Part shown: piece by piece, positions 7,172 through 16,237 of the stretch
Position numbering within the stretch: the first letter of the stretch is position 1
Layout: every line of letters starts with the position of its first letter
NCBI RefSeq assembly: GCF_035497915.1
Contig: NZ_DATJCS010000054.1
Span: forward strand, 1-64,000
Length of the DNA stretch: 64,000 nucleotides
Direction of reading: 5' to 3'
Source of the DNA: Serpens sp035497915
GTDB lineage: Bacteria; Pseudomonadota; Gammaproteobacteria; Pseudomonadales; Pseudomonadaceae
The notes under the pieces: model-generated
Told to the model about the DNA's origin: nothing
What the model saw: only the letters and a program-made list of their open reading frames with translations
Databases searched by the model: none
Translations under genes and position numbers: made by a program

Positions 7172-9532
7172 TCAGAAGGTTTGGCCAAGGGAGAACTGGA
7201 AGACCTGGGTATCGGAATTTTCCGGTTCCTTGATCGGCTTGGCCAGGCTGAAGCTGAGCGGGCCCAGCGCGGTGATCCAGGTCAGGCTGACCCCGGCGGA
7301 GCTGGCCATGTTGCTGAAGTCGATGTCGCAGCTCGGATCGTTGCGGCCTTTCTGCGCGGCGCTGCAGTTGGTGTCGAACACGTTGCCGGCATCCAGGAAC
7401 AGGGTGGTGCGCAGCGAGCGCTGGTCCTTGACGAACGGCAACGGGAACAGCAGCTCGACACCGCCCTGGATCAGCACGTTACCGCCGAAGGGCAGCGGGT
7501 CAGTATCCGGGTCGGCAATGGTGCCCGGATTGTTGCCGGTGCTGGGCGTACTGCGCGGACCCAGGCTGCTGTCCTCGAAGCCACGCACCGAGTTGAAGCC
7601 GCCGGCGTAGTAATGCTCGTAGAACGGCAGCCCATCGCTGTCGCCGTAACCATCGCCATAGCCGAGCTGGGTATGGAAACGCAGCGCGTACTTGTCATCC
7701 AACGGGGCGAAGATCTGCCCGCGATAGTCGATCTTGTAGAACGACAGATCGCTGCCCGGCAGGGTCGCTTCCACATAGAGGCTCTGGGAATAGCCTCGGG
7801 TGGCGAGAACCCCCCGGTTCAGCGCGGACTGCGTCCAGCCGATATTGGCCTTGTAGTTGGTGTAGCTGTCGCCTTCGACGTTGATGAAATCGAAGATCTC
7901 GTCAACCGTGTAATAACCGGTCTGGATCTCGTCCTGCTGCGCCGACAGGCCGTAGCTGAGCCGCGAGTATTCACTGATCGGGTAACCGAAAGTCAGGCCC
8001 AGGCCCAGGCTGTTCACCGAGTAGCTGGAGATGCTGTAGTCCAGCTCGTCATAGTCGGTGCTGCGGTAGAAGGCGTTGTAGCCGAGGCTGACGCCGTCGG
8101 GCGTCCAGTACGGGTCCAGGAAGCTGAAGTTGTAGCGCTCCTGGTATTCGCTGCGGGTCAGGCCGAGGCTGACCCGGTTGCCGGTGCCGAGGAAGTTGTT
8201 CTGGCTGATGGAGCCGCCGAGGATCAGGCCGGAGTTCTGGGCGAAGCCGATGCTCGCCATGATCGAGCCGGAAGGCTGCTCCTCGACCGTGTAGTTCACG
8301 TCGATCTGGTCATCGGTGCCCGGAACCGCCGGGGTCTCGACGTTGACTTCCTTGAAGAAGCCCAGGCGTTCGAGGCGCGTCTTGGACTGATCGATCAGGT
8401 AGGTGGAGGCCCAGCCGCCCTCCATCTGGCGCATCTCGCGGCGCAGCACCTCGTCCTCGGTCTTGGTGTTGCCGCGGAAGTTGATGCGATTGACGTAGGC
8501 GCGCTTGCCAGGATCGACCACGAAGGTGACGGTGACCGAGTTGTCGTCGCTGTGGGTCTCCGGCACGCCGTTGACGTTGGCGAAGGTGTAACCCTCGTTG
8601 CCCAGGCGGCGGGTCAGCAGCTCGGAGGTGGTGGTCATTACCCGGCGCGAGAACACCTGGCCCGGCTTGACCAGCAGCAGCGCGCGAATTTCCTCCTCGG
8701 GCACCTTGAGGTCGCCCGAGAGGCGCACGTCACGCACGGTGAACTTATCGCCCTCGTCGATATTGACGGTGATGTAGACGTTCTTCTTGTCCGGCGTGAT
8801 GGACACCTGGGTCGAGACGATATCCATGTTGATATAGCCGCGGTCCAGGTAGAACGAGCGCAGGCGCTCCAGGTCGCCGGAGAGCTTTTCGCGGGCGTAC
8901 TTGTCGTCGTTCTTGAAGAACGAGGCCCAGTGGCTGGCCTTCAGCTCGAACAGGTCGGTGACTTCCTCGTCGGAGAAGACGCTGTTGCCGACCACGTTGA
9001 TGTGCTGAATGCTGGCGACGCTGCCCTCGTTGACTTCGATCTTCAGCGCCACACGGTTGCGCGGCTGCGGCTCGACCTTGGCGATGATCTCGGCGGAATA
9101 GCGGCCCTGGGCGACATACTGGCGCTGCAGCTCGTTGCGAACCCCTTCGAGGGTCGCCGGCTGGAAAATCTCACCTTCGGCCAACCCGGACTGCTGCAGG
9201 CCGCGCAGCAGGTCTTCAGTCTGGATGGCCTTGTTGCCTTCGATCTCGATGCTGGAGATCGACGGCCGCTCGACCAGATCGATGACCAGCGCATTGCCGT
9301 CGCGACCCAGGCGGATGTCCTGGAAGAAGCCAGTGCGGAACAGGGCGCGGGACGCATCCACCAGACGGCGCTCGTCCACCGTCTCGCCGACATTGAGCGG
9401 CAGCGCGGCGAACACGCTGCCGGCGGATACTCGCTGCAGGCCGTTGACACGAATGTCATTGACTACGAAGGACTCCGCATGGGCCTCGGCGATCAGGAGG
9501 GCGGCAATCGCCGCAGGAAGCAGGCGTTTCAT
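7172..9532 (-). CDS. bamA: Outer membrane protein assembly factor BamA
   Basis: The essential core of the BAM complex, which inserts beta-barrel proteins into the outer membrane. 786 aa: signal peptide (about 1-19, ending AEAHA), five POTRA domains to about residue 425, then a 16-strand barrel ending in phenylalanine (SLGQTF), the outer-membrane targeting signal. The conserved VRGF motif of the barrel loop 6 is present (FNSVRGFEDSSLG). Length is normal and the frame is intact. Confidence 0.97.
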   Translation of the reverse strand: MKRLLPAAIAALLIAEAHAESFVVNDIRVNGLQRVSAGSVFAALPLNVGETVDERRLVDASRALFRTGFFQDIRLGRDGNALVIDLVERPSISSIEIEGNKAIQTEDLLRGLQQSGLAEGEIFQPATLEGVRNELQRQYVAQGRYSAEIIAKVEPQPRNRVALKIEVNEGSVASIQHINVVGNSVFSDEEVTDLFELKASHWASFFKNDDKYAREKLSGDLERLRSFYLDRGYINMDIVSTQVSITPDKKNVYITVNIDEGDKFTVRDVRLSGDLKVPEEEIRALLLVKPGQVFSRRVMTTTSELLTRRLGNEGYTFANVNGVPETHSDDNSVTVTFVVDPGKRAYVNRINFRGNTKTEDEVLRREMRQMEGGWASTYLIDQSKTRLERLGFFKEVNVETPAVPGTDDQIDVNYTVEEQPSGSIMASIGFAQNSGLILGGSISQNNFLGTGNRVSLGLTRSEYQERYNFSFLDPYWTPDGVSLGYNAFYRSTDYDELDYSISSYSVNSLGLGLTFGYPISEYSRLSYGLSAQQDEIQTGYYTVDEIFDFINVEGDSYTNYKANIGWTQSALNRGVLATRGYSQSLYVEATLPGSDLSFYKIDYRGQIFAPLDDKYALRFHTQLGYGDGYGDSDGLPFYEHYYAGGFNSVRGFEDSSLGPRSTPSTGNNPGTIADPDTDPLPFGGNVLIQGGVELLFPLPFVKDQRSLRTTLFLDAGNVFDTNCSAAQKGRNDPSCDIDFSNMASSAGVSLTWITALGPLSFSLAKPIKEPENSDTQVFQFSLGQTF

Positions 9533-9585
9533 GAAGTCCTTTTTTAAAACTGATTATGTGACTGCTGAACGTCGGAAACTGCGGC

Positions 9586-10938
9586 TTACAGCCGCCCCAG
9601 ATCATTGAACAAGGCCAGCAACATGACCCCGATGATCAGCGTGATGCCGATCTGCATCCCCCAGGCCTGGACCTTCTCCGGCAGCGGCTTGCCCCTTGCC
9701 CATTCATAGAGATAGAAGAGCAGATGGCCGCCATCCAGCACGGGAATCGGCAACAGGTTGAGAATGCCCAGACTGATGCTCAAATAGGCAAGGAAATTCA
9801 GGAAATCCGCCAGCCCGGACTGGGCCGAAGTGCCGGCCACTTTAGCAATGGTGATCGGGCCGCTCAAGTTTTTTACCGAGAGCTCTCCGAACAGCATCTT
9901 GCCCAGTGAATCGAGGGTCAGCGCACTCATCGACCAGGTGCGCTGCACGCCCTGCCACACCGCATCGAGGGGACCATAGCGGATCTCGCGAAGCATTTCC
10001 GCAGGCCAGTCCACACCGCTCACGCCGGCGCCCAGGTAGCCCTGCCGAGCCTCGCCGTCGCCACGCCCGACCAGCCGCACCGGGAGCGACAGTTGCTGCC
10101 CCTCGCGCTCGATGTCCAGCACCACTTGCTGATCCGCCCGGGCGCGTACCCGCTCCACCAGGTCCTGCCAGTCGCGCAGGGCGACGCCGTCCAGGCTCAG
10201 CAGGCGATCGCCGCTGCGCAAGCCGGCGGCCTGCGCGGGCCCGCTGGGATCAATGTGCGCCAGCACGGCCGGCACGGCGGGACGCCAGGGCTGCAGGCCG
10301 AGCGACTGGATCGGATCCGGCTCATCGGCACCGCGCAACCAGGCGTTGAGGGTGATCTGGTAGTCGCTTTCGACCGTGCTGTCCGGCTCGCTGACGCGCA
10401 CCTGCAGCGTGCCGGTTTCGCCCAGGCGGCGGACCAGCTGCAGGTTGACCGCGCCCCAGCCGTTCACCACCTTGCCGTCCACCGCGAGGATTTCCTGCCC
10501 AGGCTGCAGCCCGGCCTCGGCGGCCGGCGTGCCCGGCAGCACCTGGCCAATCACCGGACGCACCTGCTGGGTGCCGAGCATGGCGATCAGCCAGAAGAAC
10601 AGCAGGGCCAGTAGGAAGTTGGCAATCGGCCCGGCGGAAACGATGGCGAAGCGCTGGCGGACGGACTTGCGATTGAAGGTCTGGCCGAGCAGCTCGGCAG
10701 GCACCTCGCCCTCGCGCTCGTCGAGCATCTTCACGTAGCCGCCCAACGGAATGGCCGCCACCACGAATTCGGTGCCGTGCCGGTCGTGCCAGCGCAGCAG
10801 CGGCGTGCCGAAGCCCACCGAGAAGCGCAACACCTTGACGCCACAGCGCCGCGCAACCCAGAAGTGGCCGAACTCGTGGAAGGTCACCAGGACACCCAAT
10901 GCAATCAGGGTACCCACGATCATGTATACAGCGCTCAT
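9586..10938 (-). CDS. rseP: Site-2 intramembrane zinc protease RseP
   Basis: Cleaves the anti-sigma factor (MucA/RseA type) inside the membrane and so releases the envelope-stress sigma factor. 450 aa: TM1 carries the zinc-binding HEFGH at residues 21-25; two PDZ domains follow in the periplasmic part; the C-terminal helix has LNLLPIPVLDGGHL, which supplies the third zinc ligand. It lies between dxr and bamA in the same direction, as in other Pseudomonas. Confidence 0.96.
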   Translation of the reverse strand: MSAVYMIVGTLIALGVLVTFHEFGHFWVARRCGVKVLRFSVGFGTPLLRWHDRHGTEFVVAAIPLGGYVKMLDEREGEVPAELLGQTFNRKSVRQRFAIVSAGPIANFLLALLFFWLIAMLGTQQVRPVIGQVLPGTPAAEAGLQPGQEILAVDGKVVNGWGAVNLQLVRRLGETGTLQVRVSEPDSTVESDYQITLNAWLRGADEPDPIQSLGLQPWRPAVPAVLAHIDPSGPAQAAGLRSGDRLLSLDGVALRDWQDLVERVRARADQQVVLDIEREGQQLSLPVRLVGRGDGEARQGYLGAGVSGVDWPAEMLREIRYGPLDAVWQGVQRTWSMSALTLDSLGKMLFGELSVKNLSGPITIAKVAGTSAQSGLADFLNFLAYLSISLGILNLLPIPVLDGGHLLFYLYEWARGKPLPEKVQAWGMQIGITLIIGVMLLALFNDLGRL

Positions 10939-11004
10939 CGTAATCCTCCGCAGCGAGTCCCTGCCTCAACGACTTCCGGTACTGCCGACACCGCGACTGA
11001 CAGG

Positions 11005-12192
11005 CTAGCAGCCATGTTGCCGCAGCCACTCCCCTGCCCGCTCGCGTGCCAGATGATCGGCATGCAGAACTGCCCGGAGGTCTTCGACCGCCACGACCGG
11101 CTCGGCGTTCAATACGCTTTCTATAAGGTGCGCAATATCGGTGAACCGGATGCGCCGCTCGAGAAACGCGGCGACCGCCACTTCATTGGCCGCGTTCAGC
11201 ATGGCCGGGGCGCTGCCGCCGACCTGGGCGGCCTCGCGGGCCAGACGCAGACAGGGGAAACGCTGCTCGTCGGGCGCCTGGAAGTCCAGTCGTGCGATCT
11301 TAAACAGGTCCAGCGGCGCCACGCCGGTGTCGATGCGCTCCGGCCAGGCCAGGGCATGGCCGATGGGCGTACGCATGTCCGGATTGCCCAGCTGGGCCAG
11401 CACGGAACCATCCACGTAATCGACCAGCGAATGGATCACGCTCTGCGGGTGAACCACCACTTCCACCTGCTCGGGGCGCGCATCGAACAGCCAGCAGGCC
11501 TCGATCAGCTCGAGACCCTTGTTCATCATGCTCGCCGAGTCCACCGAGATCTTGCGCCCCATCGACCAGTTGGGATGGGCGCAGGCCTGTTCGGGCGTGA
11601 CATCGACCAGCGCGGCGGCGGGCATCTCACGGAACGGGCCGCCGGAGGCGGTGAGCAGGATGCGCCGCACGCCGACCGCGGACAGGCCGCGCGCGTAGTC
11701 GCCGGGCAGGCCCTGGAAAATGGCGTTGTGTTCGCTGTCGATGGGCAGCAGCACCGCGCCATGCTCGCGCACCGCCTGCATGAACAGGGCGCCGGACATC
11801 ACCAGCGCTTCCTTGTTGGCCAGCAGCACGCGCTTGCTGGCCCGCACGGCAGCCAGCGTCGGACTCAGGCCGGCGGCGCCGACGATAGCGGCCATCACCG
11901 CATCCACCTCGGGGTGGCCGGCGACCTCGCACAGGCCTTCCTCACCGGCCAGCACGCGGGTCTCCAGCCCCGCCGCCTGCAGGCGCTCCTGAAGATGCCG
12001 CGCGGACGGCTCGTCAGCCACCACGGCAAAGCGTGGCTTGTGCTTCAGACACAGGGTTTCCAGCTCGACCAGACGCGAATGCCCGGTCAGCGCGAAGACG
12101 CGATAACGCTCGGGATGCCGCGCCACCACATCCAGGGTGCTGAGACCGATGGAGCCGGTGGCGCCCAGCACGGTGATCCATTGGAGTTTCAC
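11005..12192 (-). CDS. dxr: 1-deoxy-D-xylulose-5-phosphate reductoisomerase
   Basis: The committed step of the MEP isoprenoid pathway, making MEP from DXP with NADPH; it supplies IPP for UppS next door. The NADPH fold starts with VLGATGSIGLSTLDV at about residues 8-22. The metal-binding region SIDSEHNAIFQ (partly LLPIDSEHNAIFQG) and the flexible loop SGGPFR are both visible. 395 aa, normal length. The start overlaps the cdsA stop by 4 bp. Confidence 0.97.
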   Translation of the reverse strand: MKLQWITVLGATGSIGLSTLDVVARHPERYRVFALTGHSRLVELETLCLKHKPRFAVVADEPSARHLQERLQAAGLETRVLAGEEGLCEVAGHPEVDAVMAAIVGAAGLSPTLAAVRASKRVLLANKEALVMSGALFMQAVREHGAVLLPIDSEHNAIFQGLPGDYARGLSAVGVRRILLTASGGPFREMPAAALVDVTPEQACAHPNWSMGRKISVDSASMMNKGLELIEACWLFDARPEQVEVVVHPQSVIHSLVDYVDGSVLAQLGNPDMRTPIGHALAWPERIDTGVAPLDLFKIARLDFQAPDEQRFPCLRLAREAAQVGGSAPAMLNAANEVAVAAFLERRIRFTDIAHLIESVLNAEPVVAVEDLRAVLHADHLARERAGEWLRQHGC

Positions 12193-13004
12193 AGGGCTCC
12201 CCAGCCGGCGGCCCAGAGCAGCACGGCGAAAACCGGCACGGCGGCGGTCAGGCTGTCGATGCGATCCAGCACCCCGCCATGCCCGGGCAGCAGGTTGCTG
12301 CTGTCCTTCACGCCAGCCTGGCGCTTGAACATGCTTTCGGTCAGATCACCGACCACCGAGATCAGTACCACCACGGTGGCGCCCAGCAAGGCCAGCAACA
12401 GCTCAGCGGGCAGCCAGTCGCGATACAGGCCGACGCCCAGCGTCACCAGCAGGCTGGCCAGCAGCCCACCCACCAGTCCTTCCCAGCTCTTGCCGGGGCT
12501 GACCTTCGGCGCCAGCTTGCGCTTGCCGAACGCGCGGCCGGAAAAATAGGCGCCAATGTCCGCCACCCAGACCAGCACCATCACCGCCACGATCAGCCAA
12601 TTGCCCAGCGGCCAGTGCTTGAGCAGCAACAGCCCCTGGAAGGCCGGCAGCAGGATCAGCAGGCCGATCAGCAGTCGCACCGGCTGGGCGCGCCAGGCGT
12701 CGGCGCTGGCCGGATAGCGCAGCACCGCCCAGATGGCGAACCCCCACCAGAGCACCCCCAGGGCAAGCACCGGCACGGCCAGCTGCGGAAAGCGGTACAG
12801 CCAGCCCAGCAGGATGACCACAACCAGCGCATAGGCCACGCGCAGCTTCTGGGTCTGCAGGCCAGCCAGACGCGCCCATTCCCAGGCGCCCAGGGTGATG
12901 ACGGCGCCAATGAACAGGGCGAACCACTGTCCATCCAGCAGGAAGAAGCCCGCCAGCGCGACCGGCAGCAGGATCAGGGCGGTGATAATGCGTTGTTTCA
13001 ACAT
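12189..13004 (-). CDS. cdsA: Phosphatidate cytidylyltransferase (CDP-diglyceride synthase)
   Basis: Activates phosphatidic acid with CTP for phospholipid synthesis in the inner membrane. 271 aa, mostly hydrophobic with about eight membrane segments. The family signature near the C-terminus reads WVADIGAYFSGRAFGKRKL, with PGKSWEG following. I chose MLKQRIITAL at 13004 because a longer frame to 13235 runs through uppS. It overlaps the end of uppS by 7 bp. Confidence 0.95.
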   Translation of the reverse strand: MLKQRIITALILLPVALAGFFLLDGQWFALFIGAVITLGAWEWARLAGLQTQKLRVAYALVVVILLGWLYRFPQLAVPVLALGVLWWGFAIWAVLRYPASADAWRAQPVRLLIGLLILLPAFQGLLLLKHWPLGNWLIVAVMVLVWVADIGAYFSGRAFGKRKLAPKVSPGKSWEGLVGGLLASLLVTLGVGLYRDWLPAELLLALLGATVVVLISVVGDLTESMFKRQAGVKDSSNLLPGHGGVLDRIDSLTAAVPVFAVLLWAAGWGAL

Positions 13005-13753
13005 CCGCGAGGGTCCCCAGCCACCTGGTCTCCGGTCTTGCCGAAACGGCGCTGCCGGGTGGCGAAATTGGCCAGCGCCTTGCGCATGGCCTCGTGTTTG
13101 AAATCCGGCCAGTAGAGGTCGGAGAAGTACAGCTCGCTGTAGGCCAGTTGCCAGAGCAGGAAGTTGCTGATGCGATGTTCGCCGCCGGTACGGATGCACA
13201 GGTCGGGCAGCGGCTGGCCGGCAGTGGACAGACAACCCTCCAGCATCGACGCATCAATCTGCTCGACTTGCAGCTGGCCGGCCTGCACCCGCTCGGCCAG
13301 CTGACGCGCGGCCTGGGTGATGTCCCACTGGCCGCCGTAGTTGGCGGCCACCTGCAGCAGGAAGCGGCCTTCGCTGGTCAGCGCCTCGGCCTCGGCCATG
13401 GCGGCCTGCAGTTCCGGGTGGAAGCGCGAACGGTCACCGATGATGCGCAGGCGAATGCCGTTCTGGCTGAGCTTGCGTGCCTCGCGACGCAGGGCGCCGA
13501 GAAACAGCTCCATCAGCGCACCGACCTCCTCGGCCGGACGCTGCCAGTTCTCGCTGGAGAAGGCGAACAGCGTCAGCACTTCCACGCCGGATTCGACGCA
13601 CACCTCGATCACCGCGCGCACCGCGTCGACGCCGGCCTTGTGACCGGCGACGCCGGGCAGCAAGCGTTTCTTGGCCCAGCGATTGTTCCCATCCATGATG
13701 ATCGCCACATGCCGCGGTACCGCCGGCAGGGCTTCCTGTTTCTGCTTGCTCAT
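12998..13753 (-). CDS. uppS: Di-trans,poly-cis undecaprenyl diphosphate synthase
   Basis: Makes undecaprenyl diphosphate, the lipid carrier for peptidoglycan and LPS sugars, from FPP and IPP. The active-site segment HVAIIMDGNNRWAKK lies at residues 15-29 with the catalytic aspartate D21. The C-terminal RTGGEHRISNFLLWQ binding motif is present. The start MSKQKQEAL (251 aa) matches the family better than an upstream ATG at 13774. Confidence 0.96.
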   Translation of the reverse strand: MSKQKQEALPAVPRHVAIIMDGNNRWAKKRLLPGVAGHKAGVDAVRAVIEVCVESGVEVLTLFAFSSENWQRPAEEVGALMELFLGALRREARKLSQNGIRLRIIGDRSRFHPELQAAMAEAEALTSEGRFLLQVAANYGGQWDITQAARQLAERVQAGQLQVEQIDASMLEGCLSTAGQPLPDLCIRTGGEHRISNFLLWQLAYSELYFSDLYWPDFKHEAMRKALANFATRQRRFGKTGDQVAGDPRGC

Positions 13754-13770
13754 GCTGGTTCCCGCAGGCC

Positions 13771-14328
13771 TCAAACGGCCATCAGGTCGGTTTCCTTGGC
13801 TTCCAGAGCCTTTTCGACTTCGGCGACGAACTTGTCGGTGAGCTTCTGCACCTCGTCAGCGGCGCGACGTTCCTCGTCCTCGCTGATTTCCTTTTCCTTG
13901 ACCAGGTCCTTGAGCTGGGCCAGCGCGTCGCGGCGGATGTTGCGGATCGCCACGCGGGCGTGTTCGGCCTCGCCGCGGGCCTGCTTGGTGAAGCCCTTGC
14001 GGGTTTCCTCGGTCAGCGCTGGCATCGGCACGCGGATGGTGGTGCCGGCGGTGGCCGGATTCAGGCCCAGGTCGGAGGTCATGATGGCCTTCTCGACGGC
14101 CTGGATCATGCCCTTGTCGAACACGGTCAGCGCCAGAGTACGGGAGTCCTCGACGGTGACGTTGGCGATCTGGCGCAGCGGGGTGTCGCTGCCGTAGTAG
14201 GACACCATGATGCCGTCCAGGATGCTGGGGTGGGCACGACCGGTACGGATCTTGGCGAACGCGGTCTTGAGAGACTCCACGCTCTTTTCCATGCGGGTCT
14301 GTGTGTCCTGCTTGATCTCGTTGATCAT
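13771..14328 (-). CDS. frr: Ribosome recycling factor
   Basis: With EF-G it splits the ribosome after termination. 185 aa of the typical length. A long helical domain I at both ends (MINEIKQDTQTRMEKSVESL, and KEKEISEDEERRAADEVQKL) brackets a beta-rich domain II. The start overlaps the pyrH stop by 4 bp (ATGA), so translation is probably coupled. Confidence 0.97.
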   Translation of the reverse strand: MINEIKQDTQTRMEKSVESLKTAFAKIRTGRAHPSILDGIMVSYYGSDTPLRQIANVTVEDSRTLALTVFDKGMIQAVEKAIMTSDLGLNPATAGTTIRVPMPALTEETRKGFTKQARGEAEHARVAIRNIRRDALAQLKDLVKEKEISEDEERRAADEVQKLTDKFVAEVEKALEAKETDLMAV

Positions 14329-15065
14329 ACGTTCGACTCCTCGATCAGGGTTCCTTCGGCGCCGCCCAGAACAATGTTCAGCAGGGCGCCAGGCTTGTTC
14401 ATGTTGAAGACGCGCAGCGGCATCTTGTGGTCGCGGACCAGGCAGATGGCGGTCAGGTCCATGACTTCGAGCTTGCGATCCAGTACGCCATCATAGGTCA
14501 GGCGTTCGAACTTCTCGGCATTCGGATCCTTGAACGGATCGGCTGTGTAGACGCCGTCCACCTTGGTGGCCTTGAGCACCACGTCAGCGTCGATCTCGAT
14601 GGCGCGCAGGCAGGCCGCCGAGTCGGTGGTGAAGAAGGGGTTGCCGGTGCCGGCGGAGAAGATCACCACTTCGCCACTCTTCAGGTGACGCATGGCCTTG
14701 CGGCGGTCGTAGTGGTCGGTGACGCCGACCATGGAAATGGCCGACATGACCAGCGCGGGAATGTTCGAGCGTTCCAGGGCGTCGCGCATGGCCAGCGAGT
14801 TCATTACGGTGGCCAGCATGCCCATGTGGTCGCCAGTGACGCGGTCCATGCCCGCCGCCGACAGCGCGGCGCCGCGGAACAGGTTGCCGCCGCCGATCAC
14901 CAGGCCGACCTGGACGCCGATACCGACCAGCTGGCCGACCTCCAGCGCCATACGATCGAGCACCTTGGGGTCGATGCCGAATTCCTCGGACCCCATCAGG
15001 GCTTCGCCGCTGAGTTTGAGTAGGATGCGTTTATAGCGAGGTTGACCACTCACCTGCTGTGCCAT
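14325..15065 (-). CDS. pyrH: Uridylate kinase
   Basis: Phosphorylates UMP to UDP in the cytoplasm. It is a hexameric bacterial enzyme of the amino-acid-kinase fold, regulated by GTP and UTP. The glycine-rich start RILLKLSGEALMG, GGGNLFRG and the acidic DADVVLKATKVDGVY segment are diagnostic. 246 aa from MAQQVSGQ; the longer frame to 15137 extends into untranslated leader. It is followed by frr and preceded by tsf with about 170 bases between. Confidence 0.96.
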   Translation of the reverse strand: MAQQVSGQPRYKRILLKLSGEALMGSEEFGIDPKVLDRMALEVGQLVGIGVQVGLVIGGGNLFRGAALSAAGMDRVTGDHMGMLATVMNSLAMRDALERSNIPALVMSAISMVGVTDHYDRRKAMRHLKSGEVVIFSAGTGNPFFTTDSAACLRAIEIDADVVLKATKVDGVYTADPFKDPNAEKFERLTYDGVLDRKLEVMDLTAICLVRDHKMPLRVFNMNKPGALLNIVLGGAEGTLIEESNV

Positions 15066-15187
15066 TGCGTATCTCTCCTGCGGCGTTCTGCTGTTCTTGC
15101 GAGGTTCGGCCTCGCGAATGGGTTGCCCTCGGGCCACCCGTACCGGAGTTCTCCGGCGGTAACGGTTTCCTTTCCCCCTCTTTGACG

Positions 15188-15216
15188 AAAAGGCCGCACG
15201 CGCGAGCGGGCAGCCT
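15188..15216 (-). terminator. Imperfect hairpin with T run after tsf
   Basis: Read on the minus strand, AGGCTGCCCGC can pair with GCGTGCGGCCT around a short loop with two mismatches, and TTTTCG follows. It lies between the tsf stop and the pyrH start and may act as a partial terminator separating the rpsB-tsf and pyrH-frr parts of the cluster. The stem is imperfect and the T run short. Confidence 0.4.
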
Positions 15217-15239
15217 CTTCGGGGGAACGACCGTCCGGC

Positions 15240-16109
15240 TTACTGCTTGGAAGCGGCAACCTGGGCGGCAACTTCGGCGGCGAAGTCGACTTCGGCCTTC
15301 TCGATGCCTTCACCCACTTCGTAACGGACGAAGGAGACGATCTCGGCACCGGCTTTCTTGGCCAGCGCGCCGACCTTGATTTCCGGGTCCTTGACGAAGG
15401 GCTGCTCGACCAGGCTGGCTTCGGCCAGGAACTTGCTGATGCGGCCCTTGACCATGTTCTCGACGATGTTTTCCGGCTTGCCGGCGATCTTGTCGGCGTT
15501 CAGCTGCAGGAAGATTTCCTTTTCCTTGGCGATCAGCTCGTCGGAGATGTCGGTCGGGTTCAGCACGGCCGGGTTGCTGGCGGCCACGTGCATGGCGATG
15601 TCGCGAGCCAGCTCGGCGTTGCCGCCCTTCAGGCAGACCAGCACACCGATGCGGTGACCGTGCAGGTAGGCACCCACCACGTCGCCTTCCACGCGGGTCA
15701 GACGGCGGATGTTGACGTTCTCGCCGCACTTGGCAACCAGGGCCTGGCGGGCTTCTTCACGGTCGGCGACCAGCGGAGCGACGTCGGTGTAACCGGCGGC
15801 GAAGGCCTTGTCCAGGCTCTCGGCGACGAAGCCCTTGAAGTCGGCCTGCAGGGCCAGGAAGTCGGTCTGGGAGTTCACTTCCATGATGACAGCGGTCTTG
15901 TTGTCATCGGAGACCTTGGCGGCGATGGCGCCTTCGGCGGCAATGTTGCCGGCCTTCTTGGCAGCCTTGATGGCGCCGGAAGCGCGCATGTCGTCGATGG
16001 CCTTCTCGATGTCGCCTTCGGCGGCAACCAGGGCCTTCTTGCACTCCATCATGCCTTGGCCGGTGCGCTCGCGCAGTTCTTTGACGAGGGCTGCAGTAAT
16101 CTCTGCCAT
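15240..16109 (-). CDS. tsf: Elongation factor Ts
   Basis: The nucleotide exchange factor that recharges EF-Tu with GTP. 289 aa: N-terminal UBA-like domain with TGQGMMECKKAL, then the core with the conserved SQTDFLAL, and a coiled-coil region. It follows rpsB, with an intergenic hairpin that probably sets the S2:EF-Ts ratio. Confidence 0.97.
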   Translation of the reverse strand: MAEITAALVKELRERTGQGMMECKKALVAAEGDIEKAIDDMRASGAIKAAKKAGNIAAEGAIAAKVSDDNKTAVIMEVNSQTDFLALQADFKGFVAESLDKAFAAGYTDVAPLVADREEARQALVAKCGENVNIRRLTRVEGDVVGAYLHGHRIGVLVCLKGGNAELARDIAMHVAASNPAVLNPTDISDELIAKEKEIFLQLNADKIAGKPENIVENMVKGRISKFLAEASLVEQPFVKDPEIKVGALAKKAGAEIVSFVRYEVGEGIEKAEVDFAAEVAAQVAASKQ

Positions 16110-16179
16110 GTTCGAGATCCTCTGGAAAGGGGTTGATTCGGTTACTCGCCCGCCAAGCGGGCCAGTCGATTCGGGAGTG

Positions 16180-16210
16180 GCGAAAAAGGGGGCCTAGCCC
16201 CCTTTTTCGC
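16180..16210. terminator. Perfect symmetrical hairpin between rpsB and tsf
   Basis: GCGAAAAAGGGGGC at 16180-16193 pairs perfectly with GCCCCCTTTTTCGC at 16197-16210 around a 3-base loop. Each strand therefore has a GC-rich stem core flanked by an A run and a T run. On the minus strand it follows rpsB and precedes tsf, so it is likely a partial terminator or attenuator inside the rpsB-tsf operon, as such a site is known in Escherichia coli. Confidence 0.8.
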
Positions 16211-16237
16211 TTGACGCATCACGCCGGAGCGGCGTTA

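Noticed and set aside
7163..9547. Long open frame of 794 codons antisense to bamA
   Set aside because: It mirrors bamA exactly and is an artefact of high-GC codon use; composition is repetitive A/V/G/D/Q with no domain.
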